Below are positions 53,553 to 62,699 of a stretch of 64,000 bases of DNA, piece by piece. The DNA is from Mesorhizobium sp. B4-1-4. GTDB taxonomy: Bacteria > Pseudomonadota > Alphaproteobacteria > Rhizobiales > Rhizobiaceae. The stretch spans positions 6,003,001 to 6,067,000 of the forward strand of contig NZ_CP083950.1 in NCBI RefSeq assembly GCF_006439395.2, written 5' to 3'. Positions within the stretch are counted from its first letter, which is position 1, and each line of letters opens with the position of its first letter. Both the position numbers and the translations under genes were made by a program. The notes beneath the pieces are model-generated. The model was given only the letters and a program-made list of their open reading frames with translations. It searched no databases and was not told the DNA's origin.

Positions 53553-54833
53553 TCACTTTGAGGTCGGAGTGCAATTTGAAGATAGAAGTTGCTGTACGTC
53601 CCTTGCCATTGCCGGCATGATCTTATCAGCAGTGTCTCGACCACTGACGACGTCGTTGAGATAATTTTGAATCACGCCGACAATCTTGACGCTGTTCTGG
53701 CCTGACCAGTTGTACCAGCCCGTCATCAGCGGGAGCTGGCTGATGCCTGTGGTCAGGTTCGGCCGCTTCGCGTAGTAGTCCTTCAGTAGTTTAGGGTCGT
53801 CAAGCGCCTTCTGGTTGCCCGGTGCATAACCGGTCATGTTTGCCATCATCGTCTGACCTTGCGGGCCGGTAACGAACTTCGCGTATTCGAATGCCGCCTT
53901 CTGCCTGACGCGATCCTTGGAAAGCACCATCACAACCGATCCGCCCGCTGGAAGACGTCCATCCTTGGAGGTGATCGGGAATGGCATGGTGGCCATCTCA
54001 AATCTGCCGTCGATGTTCTTCTCCATTTGGGTGACCACCGAGCTGGATTCGACGTAGATGCCGACTGTTCCCGCTGCGAATGCTTGACGACCCAACTTCC
54101 ATTCCATGTCCGGCATTCCGGCATCGTGAAAGGCTTGCAACTGCTCGAGAGCTCGCTTGCCGTGCTCGTCGGAAAATTTCACGCTACAACCATCAGCACT
54201 CCCCATGGAGCCTCCGTCGCTTGTGACCAGGGCCTGATACAGCCAGTTGCCGGAGGCGTCGTGAGCGTACACCAGTCCGGTGACGTGGTGCTCCGCGTCG
54301 TTCATCCTCCCGCTAAGCTCGATGATTGATTTCCAGTCGTGCGGAAAATTCTCGATGGTACCTCCGGCTTTATGCAGCAGGTCTTCGTTGACGTAAATGA
54401 TAGGCGTCGAGATGGAGAACGGAAGGCCAAAGGAGCGACCTTCGACTTCCCCTAACGACATCATCGAAGGGATATAGCCCAAACGGTCCCACTCGCCTTT
54501 ATCGTCCACGAAGCCATCAAGAGCGACAGCATTACCCTGCTTGACCAGCACGCGAAGCTGGTTCAATCCATTGAAGTAGACGTCGGGCGCATCGTTGACG
54601 ATAGAAGATCTCAGCACCTCGGCAGTCCCATCGTCGTAGGTCTGCGCCGGTGGACGGAAGGTGATGTTGATGTCTGGATGCTGCCGGTGGAATTCGGTGG
54701 CAAGCTTTTCCTGCAGCTCCTTGAACTGGCTCGGAAAGGCATACAAGACGTTTATGCTGGTTTCGGCCAAAGCTGACGTGGACCAGCTAAGCGCTGCCAA
54801 TAACGCCGCCGTGCTGAGTTTGGTGATCTTCAT
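53553..54833 (-). CDS. Family-1 ABC solute-binding protein (UgpB-like)
   Basis: A 426-residue binding protein with signal LSTAALLAALSWSTSALAE (cleavage near residue 23). Family blocks are NVLYAFPSQF, PDINITFRPPAQTYDDGTAEVLR, PDVYFNGLNQLRVL, YGLPF-like FGLPFSISTPIIYVNEDLL, GNWLYQALVTSDGGSM and AAFEYAKFVTGPQGQTMM. It follows the metallophosphoesterase at 54983 on the same strand after 149 bases and no permease is nearby. Confidence 0.9.
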   Translation of the reverse strand: MKITKLSTAALLAALSWSTSALAETSINVLYAFPSQFKELQEKLATEFHRQHPDINITFRPPAQTYDDGTAEVLRSSIVNDAPDVYFNGLNQLRVLVKQGNAVALDGFVDDKGEWDRLGYIPSMMSLGEVEGRSFGLPFSISTPIIYVNEDLLHKAGGTIENFPHDWKSIIELSGRMNDAEHHVTGLVYAHDASGNWLYQALVTSDGGSMGSADGCSVKFSDEHGKRALEQLQAFHDAGMPDMEWKLGRQAFAAGTVGIYVESSSVVTQMEKNIDGRFEMATMPFPITSKDGRLPAGGSVVMVLSKDRVRQKAAFEYAKFVTGPQGQTMMANMTGYAPGNQKALDDPKLLKDYYAKRPNLTTGISQLPLMTGWYNWSGQNSVKIVGVIQNYLNDVVSGRDTADKIMPAMARDVQQLLSSNCTPTSK

Positions 54834-54982
54834 GTTTTTTCCTTCGACTTAGGGCAGGTGGCTCCTGTGAGAAATCCTCGGGTTAGGAGCTTGCGGCGTA
54901 TGTCGGTTGACGTGGAAAGCCGGTCTTGGGTGGTGGTATGCGTCTAGCGCCTCTCGAAATGGCGACAGTTCGATTTCAGTGG

Positions 54983-55861
54983 TTACGAAGTCGGACCTTG
55001 AGACCAGAGGCCGCCCATGCGTGCCTCGAACTCGGTTTTCGTGAGGGGACGATACCATCTCGTGCCGGCTAAGCGTGGCGCCGCCGCCCACGACATCGGC
55101 TCGCGACCAAAAACGTCCAATGAAATCCGTTCCCGCGAAAGTTCGAGAATGGCCCATGCTTCCGACGCGCTGTCATCGGCTTTGAAAGTGTCTGTCAGCG
55201 ACGGTATCGTCTTGTGATGGATCCCATCAATGGTCGATGTAGAATGCCAGTGAACGTGCCCGCCCAGCACGAGCACCACCTTCCCGGAGCCTTCGATGAT
55301 TGAGCGGGCTTCAGCAGCATTTCGGTATGAGGCGAGGTCCGGCCGTTCTGAAAAATAATAATTGCCCACCATTGCATTGCCATCGATCGGAGCGTGCAGA
55401 AACAGAACCGACGGATAGGTTGCCTCCTTCACCGCATCCCTCAGCCAACTAAAGTCTTCGTCGGATAGCAACAAGCCATTCGAAAGTGAGAGTTCGCATG
55501 TTGGTCGCCAGAAGATCAGCGTCCATTCGCGCAATGACAGGACTTCCGACGTCGCCTTGCATCCGAGAGCTTCGGCAGCCCGCTCAGCCCCAAGAAACTT
55601 CAACTCGTTATTGCCGAATAGAGGAACCACAGGAGCTCTCACACGGTCGAGGATCTCCCTCACAGCACAAAGATGCCGAAAGTCCTCTTCACGATTGGTC
55701 GCATTTACATTGTCGCCGAGAGTGACGAATAGGTCGACACCGGCATTGTTGGCCTGTTGCACGACGTCCGTCAAAAGAGGAAATGCCTTTGCGCTTTCGA
55801 TATTGGAACGCGTCTCCCCTGCATGGATGTCGGCTACGAGTGCAATCCGCAAACCGGGCAT
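54983..55861 (-). CDS. Calcineurin-like metallophosphoesterase
   Basis: A 292-residue binuclear metal phosphoesterase. The metal motifs are ALVADIHAG (D-x-H), FVTLGDNVN (GDN), LFGNNELK (GNNE in place of the usual GNHD/E), LFLHAPIDG (His) and LGGHVHWHS (GHxH). The missing histidine in GNHD usually acts as general acid, so activity may be altered. No signal peptide, so it is cytoplasmic. With the UgpB-like gene after it, phosphodiester hydrolysis of an imported ligand is likely. Confidence 0.87.
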   Translation of the reverse strand: MPGLRIALVADIHAGETRSNIESAKAFPLLTDVVQQANNAGVDLFVTLGDNVNATNREEDFRHLCAVREILDRVRAPVVPLFGNNELKFLGAERAAEALGCKATSEVLSLREWTLIFWRPTCELSLSNGLLLSDEDFSWLRDAVKEATYPSVLFLHAPIDGNAMVGNYYFSERPDLASYRNAAEARSIIEGSGKVVLVLGGHVHWHSTSTIDGIHHKTIPSLTDTFKADDSASEAWAILELSRERISLDVFGREPMSWAAAPRLAGTRWYRPLTKTEFEARMGGLWSQGPTS

Positions 55862-56190
55862 GAAGCCATCTCCTTGAATGAGCTGGACTCGAAATAATAG
55901 AACTATGTTTCATGCTTATGACACTCAGATTAGAATACTGTTCCAGATTTTCGCCCAGCAGCAGGTGATTGGCTTGACGTATATTGATGGCGGACGACGC
56001 CGGCAGAGGTCTACGAAACCTGTCCAGCGTGTCACCGAAGTGTCATGGCAGGAAAGTTAGTCGGTGCCGATACCGCAGCCAGCAGATCAATCGCATGTGT
56101 CACCGACAGCCGGCGGCTCGAAATATGATCACTGACGCGCCGTCTGCAGAGCGGCCTGGCTGAGGAAGTTCAACTTGCCAGGAGCTCGTA
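55862..56190. other. Divergent intergenic region
   Basis: About 330 bases between the metallophosphoesterase (- strand) and the EEP-fold enzyme (+ strand). Both promoters should be here. No clear operator, hairpin or small gene is recognised. Confidence 0.45.
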
Positions 56191-57078
56191 ATGAAACTCG
56201 TAACTTACAATGTTCACTTCGGTGTCGGTCAGGACGGGCACTGCGATCTCGCTCGCGCGCTCGATGCCGTGAAGAATGCCGACATCATCGGACTCCAGGA
56301 AGTTGACAGCTTCTGGGAGCGGTCCGGCAATATCGACCAGGTCGAACTGATCCGCCAACTCATGCCGGAGCACGACATGGCGTATGGTGCTGGATTTGAA
56401 ATCGCCAAACGCTCCAAAGAATCCGGAGAGATGGTGAGCGGACCGCGGCGGCGGTCGGGGAATGTGATCCTCTCCCGTTATCCGATCCTTTCCGTGCGTA
56501 ACTTTCCTCTTCCGAAGTATGGCTCTGGCGGCGGCAAGCTTGACATCCAGAAGGCGCTGCTGGAGGTAAGTGTGGAGACACCCCTAGGTCCGCTTCGGGT
56601 GTACAACACTCACCTCTGCCATCTTTCGGAGAAACAGCGCAGTCTGCAGCTTGAAATCTTTCTTGAAATTGATCGGCGGGCTCGCCTTGAGGGCCCGGCC
56701 CTAAGTGGCATTCATCCCGGTGATGAGAGTTTTGCCGGAGAGCCCGCGCTTGTGTCGGTTCCAGAAAAAGCAGTGCTGCTCGGCGATCTCAATTTTCTCT
56801 CGACTACGAAATCCTATTCCATTCTTGCGGGCGACACGGGGGACCGCTGGGGTCGGGTTACCCGCATCGGGGGCTTTGTCGATGCCTGGTGCGCGGCGGG
56901 GCATGACGAACTCGATGGAACGGGTGAGACTTCGGACAGCGCTACCAGCGGCGACGGCAAGCGTCGGATCGACTATTGCTTCGTCAGCGAGTCGCTCTCC
57001 AGTCGTGTCGTCTCGGCTCGGGTACTTCGGGATGCGAAGGGATCTGACCATTATCCTGTAGAAGTGATCCTTGCCTAA
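56191..57078 (+). CDS. Endonuclease/exonuclease/phosphatase-fold hydrolase
   Basis: A 295-residue EEP-superfamily phosphodiesterase. Motifs in order: VTYNVHFG (Asn), GLQEVDSF (metal Glu), RVYNTHLCH (His), LLGDLNFLS (Asp and Asn), RRIDYCFVS and GSDHYPVEV (Asp-His). Members cleave phosphodiesters in nucleic acids, inositides or sphingomyelin. No signal peptide is present. In this neighbourhood a small phosphodiester is the more likely substrate than DNA. It is convergent with the GntR gene after it. Confidence 0.88.
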   Translation: MKLVTYNVHFGVGQDGHCDLARALDAVKNADIIGLQEVDSFWERSGNIDQVELIRQLMPEHDMAYGAGFEIAKRSKESGEMVSGPRRRSGNVILSRYPILSVRNFPLPKYGSGGGKLDIQKALLEVSVETPLGPLRVYNTHLCHLSEKQRSLQLEIFLEIDRRARLEGPALSGIHPGDESFAGEPALVSVPEKAVLLGDLNFLSTTKSYSILAGDTGDRWGRVTRIGGFVDAWCAAGHDELDGTGETSDSATSGDGKRRIDYCFVSESLSSRVVSARVLRDAKGSDHYPVEVILA

Positions 57079-57086
57079 CGCGAGCC

Positions 57087-57815
57087 TCAGTCTCCGAGTG
57101 TGACCACCACATCGAGATGCTCAGAAATGATTTTGCCATGGACATGTTGAACAGGAAGGCCGTTCTCGTCGCGGTTAACGCTTAATAGCTCGATCAGCGG
57201 CTTTGTCCGGCTGATCCGCAAGCTCCGAGCTTCCTGCACTGACGGAAGGGAGGCTCGGACGCAAAGCTCTTTGCGCGACAGCTTTGGGATTCCGTACCGC
57301 CGCAATGCCTGGGATATTGAGCCGGTCTCGGCAATCACCCTATCTATCCCGGCGAACTGCGGAAGAGGATAATAGTTGGTGTTCAGGGAGACAGGGAGAT
57401 CGTCGATCAGACGTAGCGTCCGGACGCGGAAAACGGGGCGCCCAGATCTGAGCGACAAGAACGAGGCAATCTCACGGCTTGCAGCGACTTCATCACTCGA
57501 AAGCAGCTCGCGCCTCGGCACTTTGCCGTTTCGCAAGATGACGGCCGTCATGCTCGTCTCTGCGCCGAACCGATACGAGATATGCGTATCGGAAACGAAA
57601 GTTCCACTCCCATGGACGACGGTCACGATTTCCTTGTCCTGAAGGCGTGCCAACGCCCTGCGGGCGGTATGACGGTGCACACCAAACAAAGCCGCGAGTT
57701 CCTCTTCAGGCGGCAGCCTGTCTCCCGCGCAAAGATCACCCTCTTTGATCCGGCGCTCGATTTCCAGTTGAACCTGTCTCCAGAGGGGTAGTTTTGGGAC
57801 GTTGTTGTCTGTCAT
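57087..57815 (-). CDS. GntR/HutC-family regulator, PhnF-like (third of four)
   Basis: A 242-residue regulator. The winged helix is LWRQVQLEIERRIKEGDLCAGDRLPPEEELAALFGVHRHTARRALARLQDKEIVTVVHGSGTFV (positions 11-75) and a UTRA domain follows, with SLNTNYYPLPQFAGIDRVIAETGSISQALRRYGIPKLSR. It resembles the set 2 PhnF most in the YYPLP..GI..I.ETGSI segment. It lies downstream of the metallophosphoesterase at 58101 on the same strand and probably controls the 53553-60396 genes. Confidence 0.9.
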   Translation of the reverse strand: MTDNNVPKLPLWRQVQLEIERRIKEGDLCAGDRLPPEEELAALFGVHRHTARRALARLQDKEIVTVVHGSGTFVSDTHISYRFGAETSMTAVILRNGKVPRRELLSSDEVAASREIASFLSLRSGRPVFRVRTLRLIDDLPVSLNTNYYPLPQFAGIDRVIAETGSISQALRRYGIPKLSRKELCVRASLPSVQEARSLRISRTKPLIELLSVNRDENGLPVQHVHGKIISEHLDVVVTLGD

Positions 57816-58100
57816 TTCTTAAACTCAGCTTCAATGCCCATTCGGGGCGGTTCGTTGAACACAACCAACCGACGCTTTCCCAACCGTCCCGAGTGACTTT
57901 TCGAAGGCGCGGCGCAGATATGTGTCGCTCGCAGCAGAAAAGTTGCTGACACTTTCATCAGGCGACAGGCCAAGGATTCGGCTCAGGACGTGGGTATGAG
58001 TGCGTGCCGCAATCCGCTCCGAGCTGATAGGACGCCGTCGCAGTCCCCGACACTGGGCAGTTGCGGCATTCGACCGAACGAGGACCGTAGCATGGGTCCA

Positions 58101-58946
58101 TCAAGATCTGCCTTTCTGATATTCATAGGCAACTGCTTCATTGTCGACGATAACCGCAGGCACAGGCTCGTATTTCATCACCGTTCCGTCGAACATGTAG
58201 TCGTGGAAGTGGACGACCACAGATTCGTCGGACACCAAGGCCACTGCATAAAATGGTGCTTCAAGACATCTTGCCGGCGGACCTCCAAGTCGCAACGCGA
58301 ACTGGGAAACGGTGCTTCGTACGACGGACATCGGAATTCTCCGCCACGAACCTGCAATCGGGCGATGAAGGTGGCCTAGGAAGATGTGCGTGATGTCGTG
58401 GGGTGCGAGAACCGCAGCTAGTCGCTCGGGATGCTTGAGGGCGAGTGAATCGAGGAAGGGCATACCGACCTCGAATGGTGGATGATGCATGAATAGGAGG
58501 GCTGGGCCGCCAGCGCAGTCCTTCAGCCGAGCGTCGAGCCACCCCAGACGCCGCTCGCATAGTTCGCCTGAGTGGCCTCCATCGGAGGACAACGTATCGA
58601 GGCAAATCACGGTATGGTGGCCGATCTTCACTGCCGTCTGGACGAACCCGGCCTCATCGATGGGTACCTCCTTGAAGACTTCGAGAAAGCGGCCTCGGTG
58701 ATCGCCGTTGCCGAGGCAAAGTCGAAAGGGCACTCGTAGCGCCTTGAGGCACTCTGCCAACGCGACGTAGGCAGCGCCTTGCCCCAGCGCCGTCAGATCT
58801 CCGGTGAAGACAACGAGATCCGCATCGGCGTGCTCATTGTTTATGCTGTCAATGGCCGCTTCGAGGCGAACGCGAGGATTGCATCCGAGGTGAGAAACAC
58901 CCGCGGGCGTCAGATGGAGATCGGAAACCTGAATGATCTTCGGCAT
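58101..58946 (-). CDS. Class III cyclic nucleotide phosphodiesterase-like metallophosphoesterase (CpdA/GpdQ type)
   Basis: A 281-residue enzyme from the ATG at 58946. Motifs are IQVSDLHLTPAG (D-x-H), VVFTGDLTALG (GD), RLCLGNGDHRGRF (GNGDH, a one-residue variation on GNHD), LLFMHHPPFEVGMPFLDS and IFLGHLHRPI (GHxH). The MPFLDS segment and overall length fit GpdQ-type glycerophosphodiesterases, which also accept phosphonate esters. It is divergent from a UgpB-like binding-protein gene, a natural pairing for uptake and hydrolysis of glycerophosphodiesters. Confidence 0.88.
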   Translation of the reverse strand: MPKIIQVSDLHLTPAGVSHLGCNPRVRLEAAIDSINNEHADADLVVFTGDLTALGQGAAYVALAECLKALRVPFRLCLGNGDHRGRFLEVFKEVPIDEAGFVQTAVKIGHHTVICLDTLSSDGGHSGELCERRLGWLDARLKDCAGGPALLFMHHPPFEVGMPFLDSLALKHPERLAAVLAPHDITHIFLGHLHRPIAGSWRRIPMSVVRSTVSQFALRLGGPPARCLEAPFYAVALVSDESVVVHFHDYMFDGTVMKYEPVPAVIVDNEAVAYEYQKGRS

Positions 58947-58999
58947 GGCTGGACCTGAAACCGATTTGCATGGTTGCTCTCCTCTAGCGGAATATGAAT

Positions 59000-59012
59000 G
59001 GAATGTCATTCC
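59000..59012. promoter_or_regulatory. Short dyad in the divergent promoter region
   Basis: GGAATGTCATTCC is a six-base perfect inverted repeat with a one-base centre, followed by AAAAAATT. It lies between the phosphodiesterase (58946) and the binding-protein gene (59119), so it may be a regulator site for both. Confidence 0.4.
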
Positions 59013-59118
59013 AAAAAATTGTCGCAAAAGTGAAATATTGTTCTGATACTGGATCAGTGCACCAAGCCGCTTGCTGCGGCTGCAATCGAACGCGACACCT
59101 TTTTGAGAGAGGCTCACG

Positions 59119-60396
59119 ATGAACAAAAGGCGTTTCTGTGGATCTGGCATGGCGTTTGCCGCTGGCACTGTATTGATCTTGAATCTTCTGGGCGGAGCCG
59201 CTCTTGCGGACGTCCAGCCGATGAAGCTGCAGATTTCCTTCTTCGATGCGGCATTCCAGCCGGTGATGCAGGCACTGATTGACAAGTTCCGGGAAACGAA
59301 TCCTGAGATTGAGATCAGCATGCAGACTCCGACCACGACATGGGACGCACAGCTTCAGCGCACAATCTTGGATGTGAAGATGGGCACTGCGCCCGATCTG
59401 GCAGTTCAAGGATATAACCGCCTCCGGATCGTAGCCGAGAACAAGGCAGCCATTCCGCTCAATGATCTGATTGCAAAAGAAAAAGATTGGAAGGGCCTGG
59501 GCTATACTGACGCGCTGACCAATCTAGGTGAATTCAAAGGCCAGCAGTGGGGGCTGCCACTCCAGTTGTCGGTGCCGGTGGTCTACTATAATCCGGATCT
59601 CTTCAAGAAGGCGGGCGTCGAACCGAAGACCTTCAATGCGAGCTGGGACAGCGTCACCGCAGCTGTTAAAAAGATCACGGACCTCGGTGGAGGCTTGTCG
59701 GGATCGTTCTACGACTACACAGCCGATGGCAATTGGAACTATCAGGCGCTTCTCTTCTCTCTCGGCGGCAAGATGATGACGCCCGACGAAACGAGCGTCG
59801 CGTTCACCAGCGCAGCGGGCGTGAAGGCAATGGACGTCATCCGTGATTTCGGTAGGGCCGGCCAGATCGATATGACCGTCAGTCAGGCGATGCAAGCATT
59901 TGGCAGTGGAACCATTGGAATGATATTCACCTCGAACCGTCGCCTCGGCACCCTTCAGAAGGGCATAGGCGGCCGGTTCAACGTCCAGGCCGCTCTGCTT
60001 CCCATCGCCGACGGTGGCCGGGTTCCTGTCGGCGGCGGTTTTCTCAGCCTGACCACGAGTGATCCGGGGAAGCAGGCTGCAGCCTGGAAGTTCATGAAGT
60101 TCGCAACGGGCCCGGTCGGACAGGCGATGATCACGCAGATGACCGGAGCTTTGCCTGGAAACGCGAATGCCGCCCAAAATCTCAAGGAATACTACGATCG
60201 CACGCCGCAAGCGAAAGCGGGCATCGACGAACTGCCTTTCGTGAGTGGCTGGTACTCCTTCCCAGGTGACAATGCGGTGAAGATCAGCGACGTTATCCTG
60301 GACCATCTGCGCAGCGTCATCACGCTCAGGATTCCCCCGGAAAGCGCGCTCAGGAAAATGAGTGCCGATGTTTCAGCGCTGCTGCCGCGCAATTGA
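59119..60396 (+). CDS. Family-1 ABC solute-binding protein (UgpB-like)
   Basis: A 425-residue binding protein with signal MAFAAGTVLILNLLGGAALAD (cleavage near residue 31). Blocks are LQISFFDAAFQPVMQALIDKF, PDLAVQGYNRLRIV, WGLPLQLSVPVVYYNPDLFKKAGV, GNWNYQALLFSLGGKMM, AAAWKFMKFATGPVGQAM and PGDNAVKISDVILDHLRSV. A ribosome site GAGAGG precedes the ATG. It pairs divergently with a GpdQ-like enzyme and is followed by a methyltransferase gene. Confidence 0.91.
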   Translation: MNKRRFCGSGMAFAAGTVLILNLLGGAALADVQPMKLQISFFDAAFQPVMQALIDKFRETNPEIEISMQTPTTTWDAQLQRTILDVKMGTAPDLAVQGYNRLRIVAENKAAIPLNDLIAKEKDWKGLGYTDALTNLGEFKGQQWGLPLQLSVPVVYYNPDLFKKAGVEPKTFNASWDSVTAAVKKITDLGGGLSGSFYDYTADGNWNYQALLFSLGGKMMTPDETSVAFTSAAGVKAMDVIRDFGRAGQIDMTVSQAMQAFGSGTIGMIFTSNRRLGTLQKGIGGRFNVQAALLPIADGGRVPVGGGFLSLTTSDPGKQAAAWKFMKFATGPVGQAMITQMTGALPGNANAAQNLKEYYDRTPQAKAGIDELPFVSGWYSFPGDNAVKISDVILDHLRSVITLRIPPESALRKMSADVSALLPRN

Positions 60397-60431
60397 GAAC
60401 CGAGTGCCCATGGAGGTGGTCATACAAAACG

Positions 60432-61112
60432 ATGAATGAAATTTTGCCAACCAACCCCAAGACCGATACGGCGCATAACGCTTGGGATGAACTGTGGGGC
60501 TCCGACGAAGGCCGCGCAAGATGGCTCATGGCGGAGGAAACGGTCATCGCGGCTGCGAAGCAGGCGTTCGACAAAGGTGCTCGCACAGCGGTAGACATCG
60601 GTTGCGGTGTCGGCCGTCATGCTCTCGGGCTTGCAGAAATGGGCTACACCGTTTCGGCGACGGACATGTCGAACGTTGGACTTGAACAGGTCCGAGCCTT
60701 TGCGCGGGAGAAACGTCTGGAAATTGATGCCAAAGTAGGGTCGATGACCGAGCTTCCCTACGCCGATGAGACTTTTGATTTCGCGGTTTCCTTCAACGTC
60801 TTTAGTCATGGTGACAAGGGGATCGTCAGGTGCGCCATCGAAGAAGCTCGCCGCGTGCTGAAACCCGGTGGCATCCTCTACGCCACACTACTGTCCTTGC
60901 GCAGCACGGCCCCTTGCAAAGGGCGCGAGGTAGCGTCCCAGACGTTCGTCTGGGACGATGGAGACGAAGACCACAAGCATCCGCATTTCTTCTCTGACAC
61001 GAAGACCTTGAACGAACTTTTTGTAGGATTTGAGTGGCTACGGGTTGGAGACTATCACAATACGGCGCTATCGGATTACTGGCATTGGCATGTCGTAGTG
61101 GAGCGGAAATAG
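60432..61112 (+). CDS. Class I SAM-dependent methyltransferase
   Basis: A 226-residue methyltransferase of the Methyltransf_11/25 type. Motif I is AVDIGCGVGRHALGLAEMG, followed by VSATDMSNVGLEQVRAFA (ribose-binding acidic residue), then ELPYADETFDFAVSFNVFSHGDKG (motif for UbiE-like enzymes) and RRVLKPGGILYATLLS. It lies 35 bases after the binding protein and two bases before the RpiR gene. Its substrate is unknown; methylation of an amino or phosphonate group would fit the context. Confidence 0.88.
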   Translation: MNEILPTNPKTDTAHNAWDELWGSDEGRARWLMAEETVIAAAKQAFDKGARTAVDIGCGVGRHALGLAEMGYTVSATDMSNVGLEQVRAFAREKRLEIDAKVGSMTELPYADETFDFAVSFNVFSHGDKGIVRCAIEEARRVLKPGGILYATLLSLRSTAPCKGREVASQTFVWDDGDEDHKHPHFFSDTKTLNELFVGFEWLRVGDYHNTALSDYWHWHVVVERK

Positions 61113-61113
61113 G

Positions 61114-61983
61114 ATGACAGCGCGCGTGGAACACTCGGAGATCGATAGACTGCCAGTCTCAACGGACGAGGGGCATACGTCGAAAAGATATAGGGCGCTT
61201 CCGCTCGTCAACGCCCATATGGAGTCACTTCCCCGCGCGCTTCAGCGGATTGGAAAATACGTTCTTGAGAACCCGGACCTGGTCGTGCGCCAGACTGCAT
61301 CCGAACTTGGCAGCGTGACGAACAGCGGCGGCGCAAGCATCGTGCGGTTCTGTCAGGTCTTAGGTTTTGAGGGATTGCAGGATTTCAAGCTGGCTCTGGC
61401 AGGAGACCTCGCAGCCCATCGCGTTCCTTCTGACGAGACTACGCGGTCGGGAGCGGGTCTGATGCACGAACTGACCGAGCGCATCGTCCATGCAACTAGG
61501 GAAACCGAATTCTTGCTCGATCGAGGAGCAGTCGAGCGACTTGCCGACGCCATGATCTCGGCCCGAAGAATCGACGTCTACGGAGCCGCAGCTTCTGGAC
61601 TCATCGCGCAGCACCTCGCCTTCCGGCTTCTTCGGATCGGATTGCCTGCCCATGGCATCGTCGACACGACCTACGCCGCCTACGTGGCGAGCGGGTTGGG
61701 GCCAACATCCGTCGCGATCGCCGTGTCGGAATCAGGTATGACGGAACAGACCATTGAGGCGTTGAAACGCGCCAAAGCAGCGGGCGCATTCACTGCCCTT
61801 ATAACCCACCGAACCAATGCTCCCATTGCCAAGTACGCTGACGAGGTTTTGCTGACCGCCGGCGTAAGTTCTCCTCTCACGGAATCGAAATCCGTGGTCG
61901 CATTTACCGCGCTCATCGCAATCGAGGTTTTGGCCACGATGCTCACGATCAAACTCGATCTTTTGTCTCCGACGGATTCTTAA
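61114..61983 (+). CDS. RpiR/MurR-family transcriptional regulator
   Basis: A 289-residue regulator. The HTH_6 domain (LPRALQRIGKYVLENPDLVVRQTASELGSVTNSGGASIVRFCQVLGF) spans about residues 34-80, and the SIS domain has IDVYGAAASGLIAQHLAFRLLRIG and SVAIAVSESGMTEQTIEALKRAKAAGA. SIS domains sense phosphosugars, suggesting the pathway product is a sugar phosphate such as glycerol- or ribose-phosphate. It closes the operon. Confidence 0.92.
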   Translation: MTARVEHSEIDRLPVSTDEGHTSKRYRALPLVNAHMESLPRALQRIGKYVLENPDLVVRQTASELGSVTNSGGASIVRFCQVLGFEGLQDFKLALAGDLAAHRVPSDETTRSGAGLMHELTERIVHATRETEFLLDRGAVERLADAMISARRIDVYGAAASGLIAQHLAFRLLRIGLPAHGIVDTTYAAYVASGLGPTSVAIAVSESGMTEQTIEALKRAKAAGAFTALITHRTNAPIAKYADEVLLTAGVSSPLTESKSVVAFTALIAIEVLATMLTIKLDLLSPTDS

Positions 61984-62013
61984 ACGCAATGGCACCCATA
62001 ACGATCTAATCAG

Positions 62014-62340
62014 TCTAGAAATCCTTCGGCGCGACATCGATCCTTCGCGAGGTATCCCTGCCCATCGCGGACGGCGAGTTTCTGACGCTGCTGGGGCCGT
62101 GGGAATTGGACCTTGCTTCGGATTCTCGCCGGCCTTGGGTGCAGATGGGCGGCTCGGTTACGATCGGCGAGCGTGTGGTCGACGGGGTCCGGCCGGAGCG
62201 GCGCGACGTCGCCATAGTGTTCTAGTCCTAGGCGCTTTATCGCACATGACCGTGGCTCAGAACATGGGCCTGCCGCTCAGGATGCGGCGGCTGTCGGGCT
62301 GGCAGCGGCAGCCGCTGTTCGGCAGGAGAGCCGTCTGAGC
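62014..62340 (+). pseudogene. Degenerate partial copy of the UgpC-type ATPase gene
   Basis: The DNA matches 47690-48020 block by block: KSFGATSILREVSLPIADGEFLTLLGP, then SVTIGERVVDGVRPERRDVAIVF, and in another frame MTVAQNMGLPLRMRRLSGWQRQPLFGRR. The Walker A region is garbled, two TAG codons follow VF, and indels break the frame. It covers only about the first 110 codons. Notably it keeps GGGGTCCGG where the gene at 47870 has the frameshifted G-run, which supports the repair proposed there. Confidence 0.85.
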
Positions 62341-62699
62341 TGACATTGGCGTAATGAGGCCGCACGGCTGATGGCTGTCGAGGTCGAGCTTGCCCTGCGC
62401 CGTCAGAATGTGCCGATGACACGAGAGACATTGGACGTTGCGGGCAGGCTGGCTGGCGAGGTGCTTGTTGCAGTTACGTCCCTTCCTTCAGAGCACCGGT
62501 TAGCGTTGGATAGCGCCAACGAGCTCCTTTCCGATGCGATCTCGAGACTTGTTCTATCGCTGGCCATAGAGATGGGCGAGTTGCAACGGTGCGACCAATC
62601 CTGGTCAGGGGGCAAAATTGCCGCCCGGGCCGACGCCGAGACCAAACCTCAGCCCTACCCGGGCCGGTTTGCCTTAGTGCGAAGCTGGGCGGGCGAGGT
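62341..62699. other. Eroded region of unknown origin
   Basis: A + strand frame (62371-62778) encodes MAVEVELALRRQNVPMTRETLDVAGRL and so on, but with no domain that I recognise. It lies between two clear pseudogenes and probably belongs to the same decayed stretch. Confidence 0.35.
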
